Below, one piece after another: positions 56,146-64,000 of a DNA stretch of 64,000 nucleotides (the stretch's first letter is position 1; each line of letters opens with the position of its first letter). Origin of the DNA: Anaerolineaceae bacterium (GTDB lineage: Bacteria; Chloroflexota; Anaerolineae; Anaerolineales; Anaerolineaceae). The stretch is taken from positions 1 through 64,000 of the forward strand of contig JAJUGU010000009.1 of NCBI GenBank assembly GCA_029265815.1. Reading direction: 5' to 3'. Below the pieces are notes generated by a model, which was not told the DNA's origin, made no database searches, and saw only the letters and a list, made by a program, of their open reading frames with translations. Both the position numbers and the translations under genes were made by a program.

Positions 56146-56565
56146 ATGATGAGCAACTCAACAATTTTCAAAACAAATTTTGATAAGACGCTAATCTGGG
56201 CCTGCTCGGTACTGGCTATTTTGACGGCCATTGCTTACTTGTTGGTCGCAGAAGGTTTCCTTCCCATTGGAGGAGCAAATGCCTCCGCTGGTGATGGTTC
56301 AATCATCTTCGTAGCAGCCGGGTGTTACTTTGCGGGCGGGCTGATGATCCATCTCAAACGCCGATGGTTGTGGGCTCTTGGCCTTACCATCAATTTACTG
56401 GTGATCTCATTCTATTTCAATATGTATATAACCCGTCCTGAAATTCTCCTTTCCGCCGGAGGGTTGACTACCAAGTTCTATCAAATCTTGCTAGAAGGGG
56501 CTTTGCTTATCCTGATTATTCGCAGCCGGGCATTTGATCGTAAACAAGCCAGGATAATCAGGTGA
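56146..56565 (+). CDS. Membrane protein, four predicted TM helices
   Basis: 139 residues with hydrophobic segments at about 12-34, 48-66, 72-92 and 106-127. The family is not recognised. It follows the seven-helix protein by 26 nt, with AAAAAGGA before the ATG, and completes the gene set behind the MalT-type regulator. Confidence 0.65.
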   Translation: MMSNSTIFKTNFDKTLIWACSVLAILTAIAYLLVAEGFLPIGGANASAGDGSIIFVAAGCYFAGGLMIHLKRRWLWALGLTINLLVISFYFNMYITRPEILLSAGGLTTKFYQILLEGALLILIIRSRAFDRKQARIIR

Positions 56566-56790
56566 GAGAGAGCATCCATGCCAGCGCGAGCGCGGTGAAC
56601 CCATCAATCCTTAGTTGTTTGGTAAATAAAATATCTCTATCGTCAATTATGAAAGAGGCTTGTGATTCTGCAGGAATGAATGTCTTTGAAAAATAGACGA
56701 ATAATTAACACCATGTACCGTGCCAATCATTCGAAGGGCTCAACATCCCAAGTTGGTGACAATTTCAATATGTTTTCCATTTATTAATAC

Positions 56791-56815
56791 AAAACCCCTC
56801 TGTTTGAGGGGCTTT
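56791..56815 (-). terminator. Terminator of the FecR-lipoprotein operon
   Basis: On the minus strand, CCCCTC (56811-56806 on +) pairs with GAGGGG (56800-56795), and T4 follows. Confidence 0.68.
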
Positions 56816-56821
56816 GTTTTT

Positions 56822-57364
56822 TTATTTACAATAGGGGCTGGTAGATGCACAGTAATCATCTAAACATTCGTTGATCGTCATTTCTAAATGTACGCCCTGT
56901 GCTGGACCATCGGCCGCTTCGACTTGAATGCCGACAATCTCCATCTCATCTGATTCTTCGTCAAATTTCTTGATTTTAATCTGGAAATCTTCTGTAATCA
57001 CCAGCGGGCTATCCTTTGACACAGTTTTCTCAATGGTGCTTCCATTTTCAGGCTGAATGATCACGTTTACGGTTCCCTCACCCTCAACCGTGACTTTGAG
57101 AGTGGCATTGACTGACTTCTTTGATTTCATTGAAGGTGCCTGGCTTCCAACCACATCTGGGAACAAATAACCAAACGGGAACTGGACGGATGTTTTTTCG
57201 TTTTCAATCATGTCGCCACGGGAAGATTGGCACACAGGAAGATTACCACACTGTAGATCGCAACCAAGAATATTAATGCCTGCATTGAAGTCTTCTGACC
57301 CTTCGCAGCCAGCCATTACCAGCATCATGATGATGAAAGGGATAAGCAACTTCATGTTTTTCAT
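56822..57364 (-). CDS. Lipoprotein of unknown function
   Basis: 180 residues from ATG 57364, whose first bases overlap the stop of the FecR-domain gene (ATGA). Lipobox VMAGC ends the signal near residue 20. The mature protein has paired cysteines GCDLQCGNLPVC near the N-terminus and CLDDYCASTSPYC at the C-terminus, suggesting disulfides. The central part (ATLKVTVEGEGTVNVIIQPENG) looks like beta structure. It is probably anchored outside the membrane next to its FecR-domain partner. Confidence 0.7.
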   Translation of the reverse strand: MKNMKLLIPFIIMMLVMAGCEGSEDFNAGINILGCDLQCGNLPVCQSSRGDMIENEKTSVQFPFGYLFPDVVGSQAPSMKSKKSVNATLKVTVEGEGTVNVIIQPENGSTIEKTVSKDSPLVITEDFQIKIKKFDEESDEMEIVGIQVEAADGPAQGVHLEMTINECLDDYCASTSPYCK

Positions 57365-58779
57365 TTTCGCTCCTCTTGTGTGGCGACACTTTTCTTGGAT
57401 CTCATCATGAAAATGACCGCAAGCAAACCGGGGAATATACTTGAACAAATACGCCCAAGCGTTTTATCCCAAATATTTTTCAAGAATCCGGGCTGCTCTT
57501 CTGCTGCGACCTGCGTGTCATCCCGATAATCATCTTCAGGAAGATATTCTGCTCCCGTGGATGGTTCTAGTACCGATGCATCTTCCACGTATGGCAGCCA
57601 TGAGTTTGTTTCAGTCGCGATATCTAAAGGTGAGATATCGCTCAACCCACTGGAATCTGCACTGGCCTGCTGGCCAGAAGAAACCTCGATCGTTTCACCG
57701 GTTGCTTTAGAGGTGAATTCAACGGTGCCAGCGATTACCTTGAGCGTTGTGCTTGCGCCGTCAGTTTCAATCACCAGAGTCGTCCCCTTTATTCCTGCAA
57801 CCGCCTGAGTGGTCTCGATATCCATCGTCCCCTCATACCATAGCTTTTTGGTATTATTCCAGAGCCTCCCTAAAACAAGTTGAAGTTTCGTTTCTTTTTC
57901 AGGTGGTGTCAGGATTACGATCTCAGTATTTTCTGGCATGATGTAAGTATTCATATCTGCGAGTTGAAGTATCGCAGAGGAATTATTGCGGGTGGCAATG
58001 TGATCTCCCACATAGATCACTTGTTTCATGCTGACCGGCTCCCAATCAATTTCCTCCGGATCACAAGTGGTTTCAACAAACCCTGTTATGGCATTAAATC
58101 GAGATAATGAATCTTCCCAATCATTTTTTAATCGTAACATGAAGCAATAAGTTCCTGAAACAAACCCGGTCCATTTGATCTCAAAGGGTTCAGTATCAAC
58201 GTGAGTGGATTTTTTCAGACAAGCGCCAAATGTTGGCGAACGGGTGTCGGTATCTTGCTTATCACATTCCTCATGAGTCCATGTCATTTCACCAGTCATG
58301 TACCCTTTTCCACCATTTTTATCAATTGTCCCGGATGAGTAAAAATCACCACTTCCCTCAAACGTTGGATCTGCCACAAAATAGAACTCTGGGACCTGTG
58401 GAATATCTAGTTTCCCGGTGTAAGTCCACGTTCCGGAAATTTTCCCTGATTTATAAATACCGATGAGATTAAAGGTTCCATCCGTCTTTCGATCCCCCGT
58501 GTTTGTTTCACTATGAACGGCTGCCCAACCGTTAACCTCGCCATTTTTTCCTATAGAAATCGTGATGTTATCAATACCGGCAAGCATCCCAGAAAGGTGT
58601 ACCGGGTCATTATTCTGGTTGATATCCAAATATTGGTCATGGTCAAACGAGATTCGTAAATTGAAAGGTGGGTTTAATGGCGTTGCTGAAATTTCTGCTG
58701 ATGCTTGTTGAATGGCCGATGCCAGTATAAAAATGGAAAGGAGAATCACAATTAGGAACTTATGAACTTTGGGTTTCAT
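57361..58779 (-). CDS. Secreted FecR-domain protein with C-terminal membrane anchor
   Basis: 472 residues from ATG 58779, with AGGAGG 5 nt upstream. A signal peptide occupies about residues 1-27, then comes a beta-rich domain of about 200 residues. The FecR-like region follows: QVIYVGDHIATRNNSSAILQLADMNTYIMPENTEIVI, then QAVAGIKGTTLVIETDGASTTLKVIAGTVEFTSKATGETIEVSSGQQ. A C-terminal TM helix with basic tail (MMRSKKS) ends it. FecR domains outside iron signalling often occur in surface or adhesion proteins. The downstream lipoprotein gene is translationally coupled. Confidence 0.75.
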   Translation of the reverse strand: MKPKVHKFLIVILLSIFILASAIQQASAEISATPLNPPFNLRISFDHDQYLDINQNNDPVHLSGMLAGIDNITISIGKNGEVNGWAAVHSETNTGDRKTDGTFNLIGIYKSGKISGTWTYTGKLDIPQVPEFYFVADPTFEGSGDFYSSGTIDKNGGKGYMTGEMTWTHEECDKQDTDTRSPTFGACLKKSTHVDTEPFEIKWTGFVSGTYCFMLRLKNDWEDSLSRFNAITGFVETTCDPEEIDWEPVSMKQVIYVGDHIATRNNSSAILQLADMNTYIMPENTEIVILTPPEKETKLQLVLGRLWNNTKKLWYEGTMDIETTQAVAGIKGTTLVIETDGASTTLKVIAGTVEFTSKATGETIEVSSGQQASADSSGLSDISPLDIATETNSWLPYVEDASVLEPSTGAEYLPEDDYRDDTQVAAEEQPGFLKNIWDKTLGRICSSIFPGLLAVIFMMRSKKSVATQEERK

Positions 58780-59599
58780 AATACCTCCTGACTCTGTGAT
58801 TAGGTTCAATAATGATATTATAGACAAACGAGAGTGAAATTATAGTGGTCAGGGAATATTGAAAGGAAGGAATTATTCGATTCACTTAAACGATCTCATC
58901 AAAATCGGAGACGATTTCTAAGGAATTTCGGTATTCAAGGGGGACTCTGGAATCATACTTCTGGATATTGAAAAAGCAGCGGTTTGAGACCACTTTATAA
59001 AAATCATCATGTTACGAAAGAGATAATAGGAAAACCATATCCCTTGCCATTTGAGTATTAAACGCTGTCGATGACTTTAGATCAGGAAGTGAAAATTGGA
59101 TTTCAATGTATCTGGCGAAATGTGGTTCAAGTTAATGCGCATAGACGAGTAGAAAAATCCTTCAATTTTTTGAAAAACCCCTGCGGAGGGGCTTTGGGTA
59201 GTATAACCACACCCAATACCATGATCGTGCCAAGTCTAATGGTGATGACCTGGACGAATTGGCTGATTATCGATTGAAATAAATGGACCATCTGTCTCTT
59301 TTAGTATCTGATTCCTGGGGATAATCTTAGCCAGCAACTGTCCGATTGTTGAATTCATAAAGGATGGTTTGAGCGGATAATCGATAATCAGGGGGGGGTA
59401 GTTACATGAAAATTAACCTGTAAACTCGTGGAGATCCTTTTTCCTGAGCTGGAAGGTGTAGAAACTGAAGAATTATTTGGCAAGCACAACAATTCATCCT
59501 ACAATCTGGAGAGTAAACCGTAAGAATCCTAACTCTTCCTAAACTAAAAGAGACTGTTCAAAAACATGAACAGTCTCTTTCTTGTGTATAAACCAGGTT
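58780..59599. other. Intergenic region, no gene supported
   Basis: About 820 nt. It holds a small CCCCTGCGGAGGGG hairpin near 59178-59191, an eight-G run near 59391, a TATAAT-like box at 58817-58822 on the minus strand before the FecR-domain gene, and the terminator listed next. Short frames here lack support. Confidence 0.4.
59547..59583 (-). terminator. Terminator of the flavoprotein gene
   Basis: A 14-bp perfect stem (59547-59560 with 59567-59580) with a 6-nt loop has A/T at the outer ends, 17 nt past the flavoprotein stop on the minus strand. Confidence 0.85.
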
Positions 59600-61195
59600 T
59601 TACTTAATTGCTTCCAATGCTGCCAAACGTCCGGTCGTCCAGGCACGGCTGTGGCTCAGCCCTGGAACGATCACCGGGTAGTCATTGGCAAAAAAGTTAC
59701 CAGCAACATTTCCAGCGGCAAACAAGCCCGGGATCACCTGATGATTTGTATCTCTGACCTGGAAATTGCTGTTGACATCCAGGCCGCCTAAAACGACAAG
59801 CAAAGCAAGCGAGTTGTAAGCAGCGTAAAACGGCGGGGTATCAATGGCCGTGACCATCTCACCATTCTTGCCAAAATCTTCATCCACACCTTTAGCAGCC
59901 AGTTCGTTATAACGCGTGATGGTGGCCTTTAAAGCATCAGCGGGGACGCCCATTTTTGCTGCCAGGTCATCAAGCGTATCTGCTTTGATCAGCGAACCAC
60001 TTTCCAACGCTGATTCCATACCAGACCTGGTATAGTCGCTCATCGCGTTTGTGCGTGAAAAACTAATCCCCATCTTGGGCAGGTCTTCCTCAAAGGTCGA
60101 GTCATAGATGGTCCAGGTTTTGTGTCCCGGTTGAAGTTGAGCCGAATTGGCCATCGAAGGGATGGGAACATCTTCATTTTCATAACGCTTCCCTTCCAGG
60201 TTGATGCGCAGGAAAGGATTGCCGGAGAATGGTGCTGCGCCAAGGTTGTGCACCATGGGAGTGTGTGGCAATTGTGGTTGCATCGCTGCTCCGATCCACA
60301 ATCCCATCTTATGACCATCCCCCGTGTTTACGGGTGGGGCATAGACATTAAGGTCGACTTCACCAGCTCGAGGACAATAAGCCTTGATCATTTCGGGGTC
60401 ATTTCCATAATCGCCGGTGCACAGGATCACGGCTTTCTTGGCATTAAATTTCTGGTAAGCTCCCTGAGCGTCTTTGGCGATAACGGCGGTCACCCGACCC
60501 TTCGCATCCTTAACCAATTGTTCTGCCGCTGTGCTGTAATAGAAAACCGCTCCTGATGATTTGGCTGCTCCTTCGAGCATTCCAGCCAGGATGGATTGGT
60601 CCATTCCACCGAACATATGGACTGTCTTATATTCCGGGTAAAACTGGTCAGGGACATCATTCCCCCAGCGCATCACCTTTATGTCCTGCGCAGTCGCCAT
60701 ATCGATCAACTCGTCAATGATAGGGCTGCAGTTGGTTGCCCAGGCCATAATCTGGCTGACATCCACATTATTGCTTCCCCATTTGGTCAATTCGCGGACC
60801 ACTCGCACCGGATCATAATCCAATCCCTCTTCCAGCTGGATCTTACTGCGCAGTGCAGCGTTATGGCCACCGCGGGCGTTGAACTTTTCTGATTTTTCAA
60901 TTAAGATGGTCTTCACTCCGGCTTTTGCTGCGGTGTAGGCAGCCATCAAACCAGCTACTCCTGCTCCAACCACCACGATATCTGCGTCCTGGGTTCCTTT
61001 GATATCTGCATCTTTGATCGGGGCAGGCGGGGTGAGAAAGGATGGTGCAGATGAGGCTGCTTCAATCGGCGCTTGAGTTTCGACAACTTTAGGGGTGCAG
61101 CCTGCCACACCCAGCGCCAATCCTGCGCCACCTGCGACAAGTGTTCCTTTTAGAAAATCCCGGCGGCTTTGATTGATTTTGTTTTTTCTTGACAT
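59600..61195 (-). CDS. Tat-exported fumarate reductase-like flavoprotein
   Basis: 531 residues from ATG 61195, with AGGAGG upstream. The Tat motif RRDFLK (11-16) is followed by lipobox GVAGC (Cys33), so it is exported folded and probably lipid-anchored. The FAD-binding part has DIVVVGAGVAGLMAAYTAAKAG and KFNARGGHNAA. The later active-site region (EDFGKNGEMVTAIDTPPFYAAY) and the end LGGLDVNSNFQVRD, GLFAAGNVAGNFF, follow the fumarate/urocanate reductase flavoprotein family. No heme or FMN-binding domain is fused, so an electron donor must come from elsewhere. The substrate is unknown. Confidence 0.85.
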   Translation of the reverse strand: MSRKNKINQSRRDFLKGTLVAGGAGLALGVAGCTPKVVETQAPIEAASSAPSFLTPPAPIKDADIKGTQDADIVVVGAGVAGLMAAYTAAKAGVKTILIEKSEKFNARGGHNAALRSKIQLEEGLDYDPVRVVRELTKWGSNNVDVSQIMAWATNCSPIIDELIDMATAQDIKVMRWGNDVPDQFYPEYKTVHMFGGMDQSILAGMLEGAAKSSGAVFYYSTAAEQLVKDAKGRVTAVIAKDAQGAYQKFNAKKAVILCTGDYGNDPEMIKAYCPRAGEVDLNVYAPPVNTGDGHKMGLWIGAAMQPQLPHTPMVHNLGAAPFSGNPFLRINLEGKRYENEDVPIPSMANSAQLQPGHKTWTIYDSTFEEDLPKMGISFSRTNAMSDYTRSGMESALESGSLIKADTLDDLAAKMGVPADALKATITRYNELAAKGVDEDFGKNGEMVTAIDTPPFYAAYNSLALLVVLGGLDVNSNFQVRDTNHQVIPGLFAAGNVAGNFFANDYPVIVPGLSHSRAWTTGRLAALEAIK

Positions 61196-61963
61196 TTTTT
61201 CCTCCTTTTTAATGCCATAGTTGGTGAAGATCACTCCATTAGAATTCATTATATATAATTTCATGTAAGATTTTGCAATGAATAATTGAAAGTAATTCCA
61301 CACAAATAAGTTTATTGAAGATAACAAAAGCGGAAGGTAATTATCCTTCCGCAAATCCTAGTATTGAATTGTAATGCGTGGTTCTTGTGTATTTCCTGCC
61401 CAACCGATATGCGCCCCGGGTCAACGAAAAACCAGAGCCTTGTGAAGCATCCTGTAAAGGGTTTGACTTTAGTAGCGGGGAGTGAATTCGCCTGCCCTGG
61501 GTGGCCAGGCCAGGGAACCACTACTCTGACGGGTACTTCGTGACTTCCGGGTGATGAAAGTTTTTCCTGGTTTCAGAACGTTTTTCCCTCAGGCTCCGCA
61601 TTTTAGTCTGGTCTGAGGGACGCTCTTCTGAAGAGGCCGGAGGATAGCGACTTTTTTTGACAGGGTCAAGTAGGATTTTTTTCGCGATCCGGAGGACGAT
61701 GGTTGTGAATTAGTGAACGAACATCCAAAAATCACGACTTTTTCGTGCTATCGTTCAGACGCAATTTGTTAAGATTATTTAAGATTTTCGTTGCCATAAA
61801 AGGTCAATCGTTGCTATAAAAGGGATTTCCGTAAACACGTTTAAATTTATCCATTATTGAATTAGTCGGAAATCGAATCATGGCCTACTATGTAGAAGAT
61901 TACATACTTGTACTTGACCTAACGTCATCTTGCCTGACATATCTCGATGACACCTTTTGATCC
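61196..61963. other. Intergenic region with a short direct repeat
   Basis: 768 nt with no supported gene. A minus-strand TATAAT at 61248-61253 may serve the flavoprotein gene. A 16-bp direct repeat at 61788-61803 and 61808-61823 (TCGTTGCYATAAAAGG) is the only other pattern noted. Confidence 0.45.
61788..61823. repeat. Tandem 16-bp direct repeat
   Basis: Two copies, 61788-61803 and 61808-61823, differ at a single position (C/T) and are 20 nt apart start to start. Confidence 0.6.
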
Positions 61964-63541
61964 TTATTCGCCAGTCGGGAGCGCATACAATTCCCCGGCG
62001 GTCATGCCAAAGGTATCGACGAAATATTGCTCTGCCAGTTCCAGGGAATGCTCATAAACGTTTTGGATGGCGGGGTCGTTGTAGGCTTTAATGAAGTAAT
62101 CTTTCACGGTTAGATCAGGATAGCTGCACCATTCGTCGACGAACTCACCGGTCTCTTGATAGTAGATGAAGCTCGCACCACCCTGTGCGAGATCGTCAGC
62201 GCTAAAAGTAATACTTCTATCTGACAGGTGATAATTGACTACAATGCGATATTCATCACTGAGCTCAGTGAAAAATTGAACATCGAAATTCTGCTCTCCC
62301 CATTCGGGGCGGTGCACCTGGATGTTCACATCATTTCCGCTTTTATACTCATACCGATAGACCGCTTCCTCCTGTATCGGAAAAAAGCCCAGATTCTGGA
62401 GAGACGGCGGCTCATAGGGCAAGGTGAAGAGTTTTGCGGGGGTCATGTGGAAGGTGTTCTTAATGGTTTCATTAAAAAAGCGGATTGGCGCATACAGCGG
62501 ATCTTCGCCATTTTCAACTTCCAAGGCGGCACGGATCATCTGTTCTGCGTTCACCCGGTCTTCTCCTTCGATGGAAAATTCGCCAGTGGCGATGTCGTAG
62601 AGGTAGTTCACGGGCGGCTGACCTTCCTTATCCATTTGGCAGAGATAAACCTTGTGCACGTCATAGTAACCAATGGAGGTTTTGTATCCATCATTCAGGT
62701 AGAGGGTCATGCGGATGATGTTCTGGTTGTCTTCCCTGGATGGCGGCCCCCACTTGTCATGGGTAACGGTGAAATTGGCTAACTCGCTTTCGAAGTAAGC
62801 TTCGTGATTGTTGGGATCAAGGTTGAATCCAAGGTCTTTAAGTGTGGTAGGAATGATGAAATCTTTGTTGGCGAGGGTGGTGTAGATGTTTTCGAGGGAT
62901 GAAATGTCTTCGATGGTGCTTTTGTCGAGGTAAAGGGTCTGGAGGTTCGTCAGCGAAGCCAGTGGGGAAACATCCGAAATGGTTGAATTGTCGAGGTAGA
63001 GCACCTGTAAATTGGTCAGGTTGGAGAGGGCGTTGTAGTCTTGCGCCTGGCAGTTGGAAAGGATCAAGAGCTTAAGGTTTGTTAATTTGGCCAGAGGTGC
63101 GACATCCGTGACGGGATTGCCAGCCAGGGACAAGGCGGTTAGTCTGGTGAGCCCGGCCAGAGGGGAGATATCGGACACAGCGTTTTGAGACAGGTCGAGG
63201 CTTATGAGGTTGGTGAAGGCTTCAAGGCCGCTGAGGTTGGTGATTGGGGTGAATTCAGAGAGCTGTCGCTGCAAAGAGTCGGTGAGATCCATGCGGGTGA
63301 CGCCCTGGGCTTCCTCGAGGGTAATTTCGCCTTCAGGTTTGCCCATTGCGCCGCGTATCATCGCTTCCAGCACTGGATCAGCAAATGTTACGATGTCAGT
63401 TACCGATGTCTCAATTGGAGATGAGGTCGTTGTGACCTCCGCAACCGGGTTTGATGAGGTCGTCGTCACAGCGGGCGTGCTACAAGCCGCAAGGGTTATG
63501 GTCAGTAAAACGGTTATCAGTTTATTATGAGATTTCATCAT
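61964..63541 (-). CDS. Leucine-rich repeat lipoprotein
   Basis: 525 residues. Signal peptide with lipobox LAAC (Cys20), then a Thr/Ser-rich linker. Residues about 95-220 contain five to six internalin-type 22-residue repeats of the form LTNLxxLxLxxNxISDVSPLAG. The C-terminal half, of about 300 residues, is not recognised and contains duplicated patterns (LKDLGFNLDPNNHEAYF and LQNLGFFPIQEEAVYRY; FFNETIKNTFHMTPAKLFTLP and YFVDTFGMTAGELYALP), suggesting an internal repeat. It should be a surface protein for binding other proteins. Confidence 0.85.
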   Translation of the reverse strand: MMKSHNKLITVLLTITLAACSTPAVTTTSSNPVAEVTTTSSPIETSVTDIVTFADPVLEAMIRGAMGKPEGEITLEEAQGVTRMDLTDSLQRQLSEFTPITNLSGLEAFTNLISLDLSQNAVSDISPLAGLTRLTALSLAGNPVTDVAPLAKLTNLKLLILSNCQAQDYNALSNLTNLQVLYLDNSTISDVSPLASLTNLQTLYLDKSTIEDISSLENIYTTLANKDFIIPTTLKDLGFNLDPNNHEAYFESELANFTVTHDKWGPPSREDNQNIIRMTLYLNDGYKTSIGYYDVHKVYLCQMDKEGQPPVNYLYDIATGEFSIEGEDRVNAEQMIRAALEVENGEDPLYAPIRFFNETIKNTFHMTPAKLFTLPYEPPSLQNLGFFPIQEEAVYRYEYKSGNDVNIQVHRPEWGEQNFDVQFFTELSDEYRIVVNYHLSDRSITFSADDLAQGGASFIYYQETGEFVDEWCSYPDLTVKDYFIKAYNDPAIQNVYEHSLELAEQYFVDTFGMTAGELYALPTGE

Positions 63542-63835
63542 CGTAGGTAGTCCTTAATTTATTTTGACTGAACATGTGAAGGCGGGCTGACAGGTGGGCA
63601 TCCTTTTTGTTTCCATAAATTATGAGAATTTTGGACCCCTTTTGTATTTTACACTAACCACCTGATCACAAGTCTAGCCGAGCAATTCGAAGGTCATTAC
63701 TTGTTGGCATTTGGGTTTGATGAAAATAAATGACCCACCTCGGTGCGCGTGCATAGCAGAGGTATGGTGGCTACTGTTTTTGCCCTTGATGTTAAGGGTG
63801 AAATGTAATGTGACACTGTTTAACGACTATGATAT
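63542..63835. other. Intergenic region, nothing recognised
   Basis: 294 nt between two minus-strand genes with no clear signal. Confidence 0.35.
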
Positions 63836-64000
63836 CTATTCCTCTTTCTGTAAAATCACAAAAGTATGCGCATAACGGCTGCGCTGGACACGATGTGCAT
63901 ATTGGGCAGCCCATTCAGCTTTCGACATTTGAGTCTTCATAGCCGGGTAATTAGCCATCCATTCTTCGCGGCTCATCGGAGCTATAGCAGATTGCAGGCC
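63836..64000 (-). CDS. 3' end of an unidentified gene, 5' part outside window
   Basis: A minus-strand frame is open from the window edge to TAG at 63838-63836 and gives 54 C-terminal residues. It is hydrophilic with MSREEWMANYPAMKTQMSKAEW, then HRVQRSRYAHTFVILQKEE. The regular Trp and charged pattern looks like genuine coding sequence, but the family cannot be identified from this piece. Confidence 0.5.
   Translation of the reverse strand, partial: GLQSAIAPMSREEWMANYPAMKTQMSKAEWAAQYAHRVQRSRYAHTFVILQKEE

Noticed and set aside
57365-57448. N-terminal extension of the lipoprotein
   Set aside because: It would place 28 residues before a standard lipoprotein signal; ATG 57364 overlaps the upstream stop as ATGA.
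61196-61354. N-terminal extension of the Tat flavoprotein
   Set aside because: The Tat signal begins at 61195 with AGGAGG directly upstream; the extension would bury the signal.
61400-61560. Possible structured RNA or tRNA-like segment
   Set aside because: No cloverleaf arms or T-loop consensus could be assembled.

Overview
The window looks like chromosomal DNA of a moderate-G+C anaerobic bacterium. A Chloroflexota (Anaerolineae-like) origin is my best inference. It rests on gene content: an Opp-type peptide ABC transporter with an oversized lipoprotein receptor, a MalT-type LuxR regulator, a tungsten aldehyde:ferredoxin oxidoreductase, a RACo-like corrinoid activator, an FmdE-family protein, LarC, and several Tat or lipoprotein signal sequences. 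No rRNA, tRNA, CRISPR array or intact mobile element was seen.

Layout. 1-1460: end of a methyltransferase gene and an XRE regulator with a membrane domain. 1462-9413: minus-strand opp operon (oppA-B-C-D-F plus a small membrane protein) with a recognisable promoter, a hairpin after oppA and a terminator. 9446-11625: a membrane protein and a cytoplasmic GH10 xylanase. 11697-21250: two divergent MacB/FtsX-type ABC exporters and a NarL/LiaSR-type two-component system. 21293-23354: a decayed nagA and larC. 23856-25096: a PerR-like regulator with a consensus promoter and Per box, then a Prx6-type peroxiredoxin. 25519-28414: a RACo-like reductive activator and a MetH-activation-domain protein, with no methyltransferase nearby. 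28852-31824: a small membrane protein, a CrtI-like flavoprotein and an SDR.

32353-36218 is a fluoride-response locus. Enolase, the classic fluoride-sensitive enzyme, has its own promoter and a leader attenuator. A decayed histidine-phosphatase gene follows. Then comes a well-formed fluoride riboswitch with promoter, pseudoknotted aptamer and overlapping terminator, upstream of crcB/fluC and a DUF190+CBS protein. The enolase leader shares the 3' half of the aptamer and the terminator logic, which suggests a divergent or decaying second fluoride switch.

36386-46448 is an arsenic/redox island: arsR, thioredoxin, ArsP-like permease, fmdE, arsC, then a tightly overlapping DUF5714-lplA-thioredoxin-like trio, moaD-like and aor genes, and a minus-strand arsR-acr3 operon. 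The two arsR genes share the operator core ATTCA-N6-TGAAT, placed on or directly against their start codons.

46431-48393 is nearly 2 kb without a convincing gene. 48394-56565: a HExxH metallopeptidase-like membrane protein, two small membrane proteins, a Tat-exported nitroreductase and a MalT-type LuxR regulator flanked by two similar 29-nt inverted repeats, with membrane-protein genes downstream. 56822-64000: a FecR-domain protein with a coupled lipoprotein, a Tat-exported fumarate-reductase-like flavoprotein, a leucine-rich-repeat lipoprotein and the 3' end of an unidentified gene.
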